Below are positions 35,464-45,543 of a DNA stretch of 64,000 nt, in pieces (positions within the stretch are counted from its first letter, which is position 1; each line of letters starts with the position of its first letter). The DNA is from Schizophyllum amplum (taxonomy: Eukaryota > Basidiomycota > Agaricomycetes > Agaricales > Schizophyllaceae): positions 868,001 through 932,000 of the forward strand of contig VDMD01000008.1 of NCBI GenBank assembly GCA_007026445.1, read 5' to 3'. The notes beneath the pieces were generated by a model. It made no database searches. It was not told the origin of the DNA and was given only the letters and a program-made list of their open reading frames with translations. Position numbers and translations under genes: made by a program.

Positions 35464-37910
35464 ATGGCCATCATGCGCCATGGTCTCATCCCGCTGGCAG
35501 CCCTCGTTGCTGGCACTGTGGCGCTCAGAGAGTGCCCGGATACATCTTCGGCAGAGTACGACTACATTGTGGTCGGCGCGGGCGCGGGAGGTGGTCCCGT
35601 GGCGGCTCGTCTGGCAGAGACGGGATTCTCGGGTGCGTTGATCTTGTGTCTACCTTCGGACACACTGCAACTCAAGCACTATCACTAGTCCTCGTCGTCG
35701 ACGTTGGACATGACGTGAACAACTACAACACGACAATCCCGAATTATCTCGCGCGCGTTCTCTACGGTGCGCTGGCTCTAGGACATCTGAGATGCCTGAG
35801 ATGACCGGTTTTCGTAGACCCCCAAATCGAGCTTTCGTACACCCTCAACGAATATCCTAAAGGATTTCCGTACACCAGGGATGACGTGTGGTGGGTCCTC
35901 CGTGGTCTCTTCTGCTACCCATAATCTCATCACGCAGGTATCCGCGCGGTCGGGCTCTGGGCGGCTCCGCCATCCACAACGCCGTGGTCAACAATGTTGC
36001 AAACACGCGTCGTGACTTCGCCAACCTCGAGAGCATGTTCGGCCAGTCCTGGGAGATGGAGCGTCTTCGGAAGCTCTTCGTCGATATCGAGGACAACCTT
36101 TACATCCCTAATCACTGCGACAAAGGCAATGGACAGTATTCTGAGGGCATGGAGCACGACCTGCAGACATCGCACGTCTGCGACCACGGATACCACGGTT
36201 GGCTCAAGACGAATACAATACAGCAAGACATCCTGGCCAAATTCAACGGTTTGTCAATTACATTTCTCGTTGCGTGTCCTCGGCTGAGGCATGCGCAGAT
36301 GCGCAGCTGAACAATATCACCGCCGGCCTTCTATCTGCAGCTCCGTTCATCCCGGATTTGAACAGCAGGGCTTCCGTCGATGCCACTGGGTTCTCTTTGG
36401 CCTCGAACACTATTGACGAGAACAACGCCCGGTCGTCTGTCTATAACCGGTTGGTTGCTGTACGCGATGCACATCCAGACCGCTTGCAGTTCGCGTACGA
36501 TACGCTGGCGACGAAGATCCTCCTATGCAAGGACTGCGACGGTGAGGAGCCTCGTGCGGTCGGCGTGGAGATCGCCCGTGGTCAGGGATTGCCTGTCCAG
36601 TCGGACTTCCATCGCAAGAGGCACCTGAAGACGGAGAAGGTATTCGCTAGGAACGAGGTCATTGTTGCGGCGGGCACGTTCCAGACGCCTCAATTGGTAC
36701 GCTTTACTGCATCTTTCTCAGCCTGTACTAAAATCACCGCACAGCTCATGGTGATTATTGCGGCTTTCGATGACGATGTTCAACCCTGACACGCGCTCCA
36801 GCTATCGGGAATCGGGGACAAGGAGCAGCTGTGCGAGTTCGGAATTGACAGCGTCGTGCATCTCCCCGGCGTCGGGAAGAACCTTCAAGGTGCGTCTCGT
36901 CTGCTCCTTGTCACCCGTGATCTAACTCATTCTTTCTTAGACCACGACGAAATTAGCACTACGTGGCTACTCAAGGACAACCACACACTTGTCAATGGTT
37001 GCACTTTCGGCTCGGACCCCGCCACTGATCCCTGCCTTGCTGATTACCTCGCGACGCGCAAGAACATCTACGGCCTCGGCATCGCCATCGGTCATATCAC
37101 CTACAAGTCGGATGATAGCCTCGAAGAACCCGACATGGACATCTACTGGGCGCCCGCATACTTCCCCGGCTTCGTGCGCAGTAAGTCTCGGACTGCTGGG
37201 GATGCTGTCGCCTCAGAAGACTGACATGACCTGTTCATAGACGTTGGCGATCTGATCACTCATACGCCTAACGCGCTGACTGCAGTCGCTCTGCGTGCCC
37301 ATCCCTCGTCGCGCGGCACGGTCGCGCTGACGGGCTCGCACCCGCAGGACGAGCTTCGTATCGACAAGAACCACTTTCAGAACGATGGCGGGGCGACGGA
37401 TGTTGCCGCTCTCCGTGACGGTGTCAAGATGGCTCGCGCTATCGTGGAGAGCTCTGCCAATATCGCGCCGTTCGTCACCCATGAGCTTTTTCCCGGTGCT
37501 AATTACACGACGGACGAAGACATTGAGATGCACGTGTACGAGCATGTGTTTGGTGAGCTTAGCATCCACGAGCGTTGTGTTTGATTGACAATATGGGAAG
37601 GCCATCACGCGTGTTGCACGGCAAAGATCGGTACGGATGACGGTGAGCACGGGAATTTATTTTGCGACACGATGGGCTAACAACCCTTCTCAGATGAGGA
37701 CGCTGTACTCGACGGCGAGTTCAGAGTCCGTGGCGTCTCGTCTCTGCGCGTGATTGACATGAGCTCGTGGCCTGACGTGCCCGGGTGGTTCCCAACGACG
37801 CCCATGTATATGGTACGTCTGGATAGTTTTCAAAGAGCTTCCGACTGCTGAAGGACGCGCAGATATCTGAGCTCGCTGCTGAGATGATCATGCATGATGC
37901 AGCGAAATGA
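35464..37910 (+). CDS. Secreted GMC-family FAD oxidoreductase (aryl-alcohol-oxidase-like)
   Basis: FAD enzyme of the glucose-methanol-choline family; secreted fungal members oxidise alcohols or sugars and supply H2O2 for lignocellulose decay. A signal peptide (MAIMRHGLIPLAALVAGTVAL) precedes the Rossmann motif YDYIVVGAGAGGGPVAARLAE. Next are YPRGRALGGSAIHNAVVNN (GMC signature 1 region) and VIVAAGTFQTPQLLSGIGDK (signature 2 region, across an intron). PGVGKNLQDHDEI follows. At the C-terminus GHHACCTAKIGTDD supplies the usual catalytic His. The final helix region reads DMSSWPDVPGWFPTTPMYMI, where the second catalytic His/Asn of aryl-alcohol oxidases (in a HTQxP-type motif) appears to be replaced. 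About ten introns are needed. The stop is at 37908-37910. It is flanked on both sides by DNA transposons. Confidence 0.85.
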
Positions 37911-38339
37911 AGCTGTTTGTGACCAGAGTGAATCGCTTTCCTTCCTCCACCTGTATTTCTACGTTTCTCGAGACCCTCAATGACTGTCCTTTGGTACTGA
38001 CGATGATAATCGATCAATGGTCTTTACTGTCTACTAGCCCCAAAGACCTGCCCCTGGCAGGGGGTGGCGAGCTTTTTCCTGTGGGTCGCCGCGACCTTCG
38101 GCCGCGGCGCGGGGGTCCCCAAGTTCCCACGTTTTGCTGACTAATCATATCGTGGGAAAAACCCTAATGTTTTATATTATAGATGTTTTATATTATAGAT
38201 AGATTGTTATAAACGGTCTGCAGGGCTGTCAGCCCCAGCGGCATCATATTTGGCACCACGGCAAGATTGAAAAGAGTCTTGATGAGGTCAACCTGGCTGA
38301 GTATCGCGCCGGAAGGCGTCTATAGATTTGGGTTGGGCG
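37911..38339. other. Spacer with AT-rich tandem duplication
   Basis: Contains the GMC 3' UTR. A GC-rich inverted-repeat stretch at about 38,050-38,110 is followed by a 16 bp tandem duplication (listed separately). The patchy base composition suggests old repeat debris. No gene. Confidence 0.45.
38168..38199. repeat. Two exact 16 bp tandem copies
   Basis: TGTTTTATATTATAGA is repeated exactly at 38,168-38,183 and 38,184-38,199 in AT-rich sequence just outside the hAT element. Confidence 0.9.
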
Positions 38340-38347
38340 TCGTTCGC

Positions 38348-39108
38348 CAGTGTTCGTCCGAAGGCCTTAAAAATGGGGTCCGTGAATTTTGAAGGCTTAT
38401 AGGCTTAATTGAAGGCTTAGGGCTTAAGGCCTTAAGGGCTTTGTCTATAAATAGCCACAACAATACGACACCATAGTACAGGGCCAGCCTGGGGCCAGCA
38501 AAGTCATCTGTACCGTTTTCGACCGCCGCGCAATCCTCGCTGTCTCCTACATCACCCTCTAAACCATATAAGGCGCACTGACCGACTTCCAATGCATGCA
38601 TAAGCTCCCGCTCCCTTAACGGTCCGAACGGGAGGCAGATCACTGAAGATCTCTTTCAGCGTCTTCTTCGGGAATGGCGCGATGCGTTTGGCGGCGGCCT
38701 GCTGAGACGCGAGGCGCGTTGATACCTCGTACTCAGGCTGAGTGGGCATCTCATCGGCACTGTCCTCGGATGACGCCGCAATTTCGTTGCGCTCTGCCTA
38801 AGCGGTCATCTCCGTGCGCCATCCAGCGCGCGTATTGACGAGTAGGCGTCCTCATTCGCTTTCGTCTTTGTTATTCTGGTCCTCTCAAACTTTGCGGTAG
38901 GGGGGAACTTCTAAGAGGGCCTTATGGTTCGTAAAATGTGAGATGTAAGACGCGTCCCGCTGGCGCCCGGCCGATGCCGACGCGCTCATCACGTGACCGT
39001 TGAAGGGCTTCAGAATGGCCTTCAGGGGGCCGCGTTGTCTGAAGCCTTCCTGAAGGGGTCCTGAAGGGCTTCAATCTTTGAAGGCCTTAGGGCTTCGGGC
39101 AAACACTG
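38348..39108. mobile_element. Non-autonomous hAT-type DNA transposon, 761 bp
   Basis: Perfect 8 bp direct repeats TCGTTCGC at 38,340-38,347 and 39,109-39,116 flank the element and touch its terminal inverted repeats. The left end is CAGTGTTCGTCCGAAGGCC; the reverse complement of the right end is CAGTGTTTGCCCGAAGCCC (16 of 19 match). An 8 bp target duplication and CAGTG-type ends are the hAT superfamily signature. Subterminal zones (38,358-38,440 and 39,000-39,095) are packed with short AAGGCCTTAAG / GAAGGGCTTCA motifs in both orientations, as expected for transposase-binding sites. The interior holds only short minus-strand frames (e.g. 38,552-38,749) without a recognisable transposase domain, so it depends on an autonomous relative. 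Confidence 0.88.
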
Positions 39109-39310
39109 TCGTTCGCTGTATAAAATACGCGAATGAGAAGGGCCACCATTGGGCTAAAAGACAGAACATCCAGCTGGAGTCTGGCGCTCCATATTGTGCG
39201 GGGGATATGGAGAGACACTGACAGCGCGGACGACATGCAGATGGTGTTGTTGTCATACATACAGTAGTACAGAAGACATGATACAAGCTTGGATATATGC
39301 AAGTTTTGAC

Positions 39311-42300
39311 TCATGATGTGTCCATGGCATCCGCCGCGGCCGCTGCCTTCGCCTGGCTCCGTCGGTCCACCAGGTAAGTTTCTATGCGGGCCTTCAACTC
39401 TGGCTCTGTAGAATCGTAGGCGTGAGATTATGAGGCGCGAAGTGACACGGCACTCACGCTCAATGACATCCTCGATCGACAGCGGCATACGGTTGAAGGG
39501 ATCCTTCGAATCCGACAGTAAGTGGGACTTGATCGTGGGGCGGTCGATGATCGTCCGCGAGGAGGGAAGCATGACCGGATCACGCATCACAGTAAACATG
39601 AGAGGGTCTGCAGGGGCAATAATGAGCGCAACGCAACCAGACAACCCTCCGAAACCACATACCCAAGAACTCATCCGGCACTTCGCCCAGATCATCTTCC
39701 GCCTCAATCGTCATACGCGCTTCCTCCACCTTCTCCACAAACAACCTCAGCACCGCAACTTCCTGCTCCGTCTTCAACGACCGCTGGACCGCTTTGCCTG
39801 CAGCGCGCTCGAACAACTCCTTGCTGTAGCTGCGCCCATCATTCGCGACGGCGCGCACGAAGTCAGGCTGGTCGCTCAAGTTGATGAAGATCTGAATGAT
39901 GTCGCTCAGGAGCTCCCTGGGCTTGAACGACAGCTTCTCTGGGTTGCGAACATGGAGCTCCTGGTACCGCGCGCCGATAAGCGCATTCAGGTTGTAGTCC
40001 AGCATAGCCGCGAGGCGGTCAACGATCTCGGGCATCATGAACGGCGCTTTGGTCTCCGCGGTGAAGATCTTGAGCAGCTCGACGGTGGAGCGGCTGAGGG
40101 CGGCGTAGCTGGAGGCCTGGCGTTCGAGGGAGCGAAGGTGGGCTTCGCGCTCGCGGCGGTGCTGCTGAGGCTTCGCGTTCCATGATGCTTGGTCGTCCAT
40201 CTCAACCTGAATGTTGTGAATTTGCATCATCTCGCTCAGAGACTCGTCCATCAGGTAGGTGACATCGTTGATCATCAGATTGACGAAGCGAACAAACTTG
40301 TCGATCTTGCTGTGTCGCCTCAGTAGATGTCTCTCGGACGAAGGGTAGGACTTACATGGCTTCCAGGTTGAGCGCTTCTCTATGTACGGGATTGTCCCAT
40401 ACGTATTTCAAGACATAGGCAATACTCCGCCTGAGGGATGGCTTGAGTCATGTCCCGGCGTTGTGGGTTCAGCACTAACCTTGCATCTGCAGAAGAAGTC
40501 AGTACGAAGCATGGGCAATCATGAAAATTCACGTACTGAATTTGTCGTAGAACTGTGAGCTGGCACCCGTTTGCTCAACCTCTGCATCGTTGGTCAACAA
40601 TTACCCCTCATCTTCGTCAACCTACACACCGATATAGAAATGCATCATAGCGGGCATGAGATGCTTGAGCGCCTTCGGATGCGAATTCAGCAACGTTCCC
40701 AGAACTCCGCCGCGTTCACGCCCGTAGCCCCACAGGCCCATGAACAGCGTCTGCGTAACAGTGAGTTCGGAGCCATACGACGAGAGAATAGATTTGCGCA
40801 CGTCGTTGATCTTTGACTTCAAGAAGGGGTTTTTGATGTACCACGTCGACGTCAGGAATGTCAGGACGAACATCAGCAGTTCGTTCTTGCCCGCAACATC
40901 GAACTTGTCGCGCGCATCCCTGACATCGGTGAGCTATAGCTTCTTTATCGGATGCAGGCATTCAAACTCACTGAGTGACGAAGTGGTAGTGGTCTACGAT
41001 GTCCTCCAGAATGTACTCCGGTAGGACGCGGAAGGACATTGGGACCTCCTGTGGTAATGGAAGTCTACAAGGAGTCAATCAGCGCCATTTTAGATCATAA
41101 GAAAATTACCTGACTTACTCTACCGAGGGCGCTGGGTGCGTCTTCAACGGGTCGACCTGCCGGATGACCCACGTTGACAGGAAATTGGTGAAGCCCAGGT
41201 GTCGCAAGAGCAGGTCCGGGTCCAATAATTGTGCCGCAAAAGTCATTTGATGCGACTTGAGCTTATTCAGCTCTATCTACCGAAAGTTCAGCCTCAATAG
41301 AGCATGCACAGGATGCATATTTGCACGTACCTTTCCCTGGTCAAGCGCCTGCTGGGTTCGTGCTTGATGTGGCGACTAGAATTGCACGATGAGTATGCAA
41401 GTGGGCTACCAGCTTGTGGCAAAAGCTTACACCCATCCATGAGCCGTCGCCTTGGATTTGATCAAGCTGCCTTTGGTACTCGTTGATCTGCTTGTGCATC
41501 TCGTTGTACGAGTCCACCGTCTTCAGCAGGCCATAGTGGCACATGGCGATGGACAAATAAAATATCTCCGAGATGAAGTTCGGCGCTGGCCCTATAATCA
41601 ATTCAGCCCGGTGCCACAAAAACGAGACGCTTCTACTCACCAGCAGCATTCCTCTGCTCCTCCTCCCACGCCTTCGCCTCCTCACTTGTCGCCTTGATCC
41701 TCGTCTCTTCGCTGAGGTCTAGCCGATCCGACTTCGCGAGATACAGCGGGTCGATCTTGTCCATCTTGCTGTACGTCGCGTCCATGAACGGATCCGCAAA
41801 GCGCAACAACACCGTCTGCAGGTTCACCATAAAGCTGTCAGAGGACACGGTTGCCGGGTCCACCTGCATTCCCGCGCGGCGCACATTCAGCGCAATCACC
41901 CGCGCAAAGAAGCGCAGCACGGCTTCCCGTGCCACAGGTGAGGCGCGCACAAGCGCATTGTAGATCGAAAACAACGAGGTCTGGTACCCGTTCAGAGTCC
42001 CGCGCAGACTCGCGAAAGACGAGTCCAGGTCTCCGCGGCCCCGCTTGTCCAGGTCGGAGAAGTATGTTCGCGCGAGGGTCGGCCAATCCGTGCCGAACAC
42101 GTTCATGCGTGAGAGCGGACCCAGCAGTGCGACGCGCTCGAACGTCGCCGCCGTCGCGTGCTCGGGGTTGAACTCGGGCATGCGCGTGACCATGACGGCG
42201 ATGGGCTTGACGCTCACGAGCGCCTCGAGGCCGCCAAGGACGCCGCGCCAGCTCGCGTCGGCGCCGGCGATGCCCTCTGGGAGCGCGAGCGAGGGGTGGA

Positions 42301-43506
42301 AGACGAGGAGCTTGACGACGGGTCCGAGGACGCCGTCGAGTTCGTCGTCTGGCTCAAAGCGACGGGCGAGGTCGTGGAGGAAGGGCTCGACGTCGGAGGC
42401 GGACAGCGAGCCGGATTGGGGGGAGGAGCCCAGCGGGGTCGAGAAGGCGGACATGGAGAGCAGCGGATTGACGAGCTCGACGGGACCGAGCGGCTTTCTG
42501 GGTCCAAGTGAGTACTCGAGCGATGGGATGGGTGGATTAGGACTTACGTCGAAGGTTGCGGGAACATTTCGGCCTCTTGCAGGATGAGGCCCGCGTAGCT
42601 GACGACGAGATCCTTGATCTTTTCCAGCTTCTCTACTGCCTTCTGCGTGTCCGTCGGCGGATAGCCCTACAGCCAATGAGTCAAAGTAATGAGAGAGAGG
42701 GGAAGGGAGGGAAGGAGCGCACCTTCTTGGCCAGCGCGGACCGGACTTGGTTCACGCGCTGCCAGCAGCCCACGAGATATTCGAAAACGGTCTGTTCCGG
42801 AGGCAGCGATGTGAGTACAGGCAGATAATCCAGGTCATCACTGGAGGAGGGACAGGTGAGTATGGTCTGTGTAGACGGGGAACCACTCACGTCATGCTTT
42901 GTGGGTCCAGTTCGAGGCGCGAGATCAGCAGCCTGTCGACTATGTCGGTGTTCAGGCGAACGGTCGTCAAACCTACGCATCACAATAAGATACCTACAGC
43001 CTCATAAGGGACAGATCGCGCACCTGGATCCTCCGAGCGCAGCTCCTGGTCTAGATACTTGAGCCACACCACATCGTAGCCACTCGCCTCCGCCGCCGCT
43101 TTCTGCGCTGATCGGTCAGCGGGATCCCATCACCGCAGGCTGTTACGCACATCGAGAGTGACGCTGAAGATATCCCCTATGGCCTTGTGCTCCCACTCGG
43201 GCATGTTAAGGGGAGGCGCCATCTTGACCCTCGCTGCGCGCGGCGCTGGGGCCGCGGGTGGCTCGGCGACACGCTTGGTGGGTGCCGGAATGGGTCTCGG
43301 GGATGGCTGGGCGGCGGGCTGTGGGGTCGCTGGCGTGCTCGACGGCTGGGACGAGGGTCCCGGGGACGATGCCGCCGCGGTGCCCAGGCGCGCGAGGCGC
43401 TTCAGGCGGATCTGCGCAAAGCTCAGCCCATCGGGGACGCTGTCAGATGTTCGGCATCACGCACGCGCTCCGCATCGTCCAGTGGTGTACTTGGGTTCCC
43501 TGACAT
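39311..43506 (-). CDS. UFD2: Ubiquitin conjugation factor E4 (Ufd2, U-box)
   Basis: Chain-elongating E4 ligase that works with Cdc48 on substrates bound for the proteasome. I place the start at 43506: [14 protein letters not shown] splices over a 53 nt intron (GTGCGT...GCGCAG) to [16 protein letters not shown], the standard Ufd2 opening. A Pro/Ala-rich linker leads to the long armadillo-like core, including LSAPRYMD-type helices, LFIDLSDQ-like [20 protein letters not shown] and [10 protein letters not shown]. The C-terminal U-box reads [20 protein letters not shown] then [20 protein letters not shown] and IEDVIE. The stop is at 39311-39313 after ADAMDTS. More than ten introns are needed. Its promoter is shared with bL35m (134 bp between the starts). 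A hAT element lies about 200 bp beyond its 3' end. Confidence 0.9.
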
Positions 43507-43640
43507 CGCGCAGGTCGATGAGGAACAATGGAAATCGCAGGAAAAGTACAAAGTCAAGACGCGCGCGCCGCGTAACTGAGGCATCAGACGGCTCGGCCGG
43601 ACCGGCAGGCCGTCTCTTGCTTCCTGCGCTCACCTTCAAA

Positions 43641-43993
43641 ATGTTCCTCGGCCGGTTGCTCGCGACGGCGCAGTTATGCGCCCAGCCTAGCCGCTCCTTC
43701 TCTACGACCCCCTTCTTGAGCAAGATGAAGACGCACCAGGGCGCGAAGAAGCGCTGGAGCTCACTTCCCTCGGGGAAGTTCAAGCGCGTCAGTACACTCG
43801 TTGCACGGGCTCTCCACAGCGTACTGATCTTTTGTGCATGATCTCTTGTATACTGCAGGCCCATGCCTTCCACTGCCACCTGAACACTAACAAGACGCCG
43901 GCGCAGAAGAACAGGCTAGGGAAGACCGCGTACTCGACGCACGCGCAGACGGTCAAGCTGCAGAAGAAGCTTTTGCCGTATGGGACTCATTGA
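43641..43993 (+). CDS. Mitochondrial ribosomal protein bL35m
   Basis: Small protein of the mitochondrial large ribosomal subunit. Two exons (43641-43787 and 43859-43993) encode 93 residues. A presequence (MFLGRLLATAQLCAQPSRSFSTTPFLS) resembles a mitochondrial targeting peptide. The mature part carries the bL35 signature MKTHQGAKKRWSSLPSGKFKR and then HLNTNKTPAQKNRLGKTAYS, ending LLPYGTH. It is divergent from UFD2 with a 134 bp shared promoter region. Length and motif order are normal for the family. Confidence 0.88.
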
Positions 43994-44137
43994 GCGTGCG
44001 TACGTGACGTGTACTTGAAGGTGGCTGTTGACTGACGCCCGGATAGGATTTGACGTAGATAGACCATGACAACATATGTCCTGCCCCCGCTCCGCGCCAG
44101 TTCCAGTCCTGCTCTGCTGTAATAGGCCCTAAACCGA

Positions 44138-44177
44138 TCGCCCCAGTTACCTTGCTCTCGCCCCAGTTACCTTGCTC
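44138..44177. repeat. Two exact 20 bp tandem copies
   Basis: TCGCCCCAGTTACCTTGCTC occurs twice head to tail at 44,138-44,157 and 44,158-44,177, just before the putative small gene at 44,190. Confidence 0.9.
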
Positions 44178-44189
44178 AACCCGCGCGCA

Positions 44190-44479
44190 ATGTCGAACTA
44201 CTTTCGGCGCGGCTTCTGTGACGACGAAGAAGGACGCTTCTTGTTCCCCGCAAAGAAACTGCGCAGGTCCTTCTGCCGAGGGTCATACGCAGAGCTCCCG
44301 ATCCCGCCCTTCTGCCGGACCTGCAAGTGTGTTAATACGCTCATTTTGCTCTGCAAGGTAGCATGCGAATTTCGTTCTGCAGGCTAGTACGCTGCAAGCA
44401 ATCGCGCCCAAGTGCAGCTAAGAGTCGCTCTGCGGTGGAACACAACGCACCAGGCCGCTCAGGTGATCGTGCCTGTTAA
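44190..44479 (+). CDS. Putative small Cys/Arg-rich protein, 77 aa
   Basis: ATG at 44190 (MSNYFRRGFCDDEEGRFLFP). A GTGTGT donor at 44327 and a TTCTGCAG acceptor ending at 44382 remove 56 nt. The product continues CRTCKLVRCKQSRPSAAK and stops at 44477-44479. The spliced frame has a coherent composition (basic, six Cys, a CRTCKLVRC cluster), but I recognise no family. Its 3' end overlaps the end of the antisense histidine-phosphatase gene by a few bases. It could be a real lineage-specific gene or a chance frame; splice-site quality is the main support. Confidence 0.35.
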
Positions 44480-45543
44480 CGCACCTTCCTCTCCTGGGGC
44501 ACGACCTCCCTCTTCCGATCCACAACTTCCCTCTCCTGGTTCACAACCTCCCTCTCCACAACCTCCCTCTCCACACCCTTCCTCCCCACGTCCTCCCTCT
44601 CCACACGCACCCTCACCCACCCCGTATTGTGCAGGCTGATCCGTTCTGTCGCAGCCCTCGACACAGTCCCCCGCTTCAACAGGCATGCAACCAGATGGCG
44701 GATGAAGATGCCGTGGCTGACGACCAGGACGTGCGTGGGTGGTCCGTCGGATGTGTGATCTTTGGTTGGTGTGTCATTCCTGTCTCCGTCCAGCCCCGCA
44801 TACGGCAGCAACAATTCCTCCACGACCTGCTCCGCGCGCTGCTGCACCTCTTTCCTGCTCTCGCCCCCGGGGAACCGGGACTCGTCGTCGTTACGCAGCG
44901 CGCTGTGATGCTCTTTAGGGGATGATACGCTCGCGCGCTGGGCGGAGGACACGCTCGCGCGCTGAGGGGATGGTGCGCTTGCGAGCTGGGGGGATGCTAC
45001 GCTCGCACGCTTGGAGGGAAGGTAACTCGTGCCCTCGCCTTCGCCAAAATTCTGCTCCTTTAGGAGGTCATTCTGGATGAGCGGTGGCCGAGGTGGCGCC
45101 TGTCGCTCGTGCACTGCTGAGGCGGTTGACAGTGCACGATTTAGGGGCGAGGTCAGGATGGCGGTGAATGGCTCGGCGGCGAAAGAAGCCGCGAGGGCTT
45201 TCGCTTGCTATGTGTGTCAGTCTGTTCAGTCTGCGTCCAGGTCAATCTTTCGAGGACTGACATTCATGCCTGCGTGCAGGGCGTGAGGCCGTCAGTCGGT
45301 GGCATTCTCAGGATTTCCTATGCGACATTTACCATGATTCGATAAGGGCGATTCCTTCCATCCCGCCCATACTTGTTTCTATGAGTACTGCATTCAGCAT
45401 GTTTGCAGAAATGTTCTGAGCAGGTGTTGTACCAAGTTGTCTGTAGATTCTGCATGTCGAACCTACAGCGCCAAGTGATTCGTGGTGTGTATAATGCACC
45501 GTAGATGCACGGTCCTCACAAATGTAAAGATTGTCGAAGACAT
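44476..45543 (-). pseudogene. Histidine phosphatase (phosphoglycerate-mutase-like), catalytic motif lost
   Basis: The downstream part of a branch-1 histidine phosphatase is clear: VWAGWKESPLSNHG (exon 45,333-45,378), then an 8 nt micro-exon (45,262-45,269) giving GMN, then QAKALAASFAAEPFTAILTS and PLNRALSTASAVH. QNDLLKEQNFGEGEGTSY, FPGGESRKEV and VLVVSHGIFIRHLV (second catalytic His) follow. Exon 1 begins MSSTIFTFVR at 45543, but the expected RHG catalytic motif right after FVR is gone. One base appears deleted, and even allowing for it the Gly codon is changed. A repeat-derived tail of Glu/Arg/Val (EREVVNQEREVV) comes from a CTCCCTCTCC-type tract. A sequencing error could explain the deletion but not the other substitutions, so a decaying gene is the best reading. 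Confidence 0.6.
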
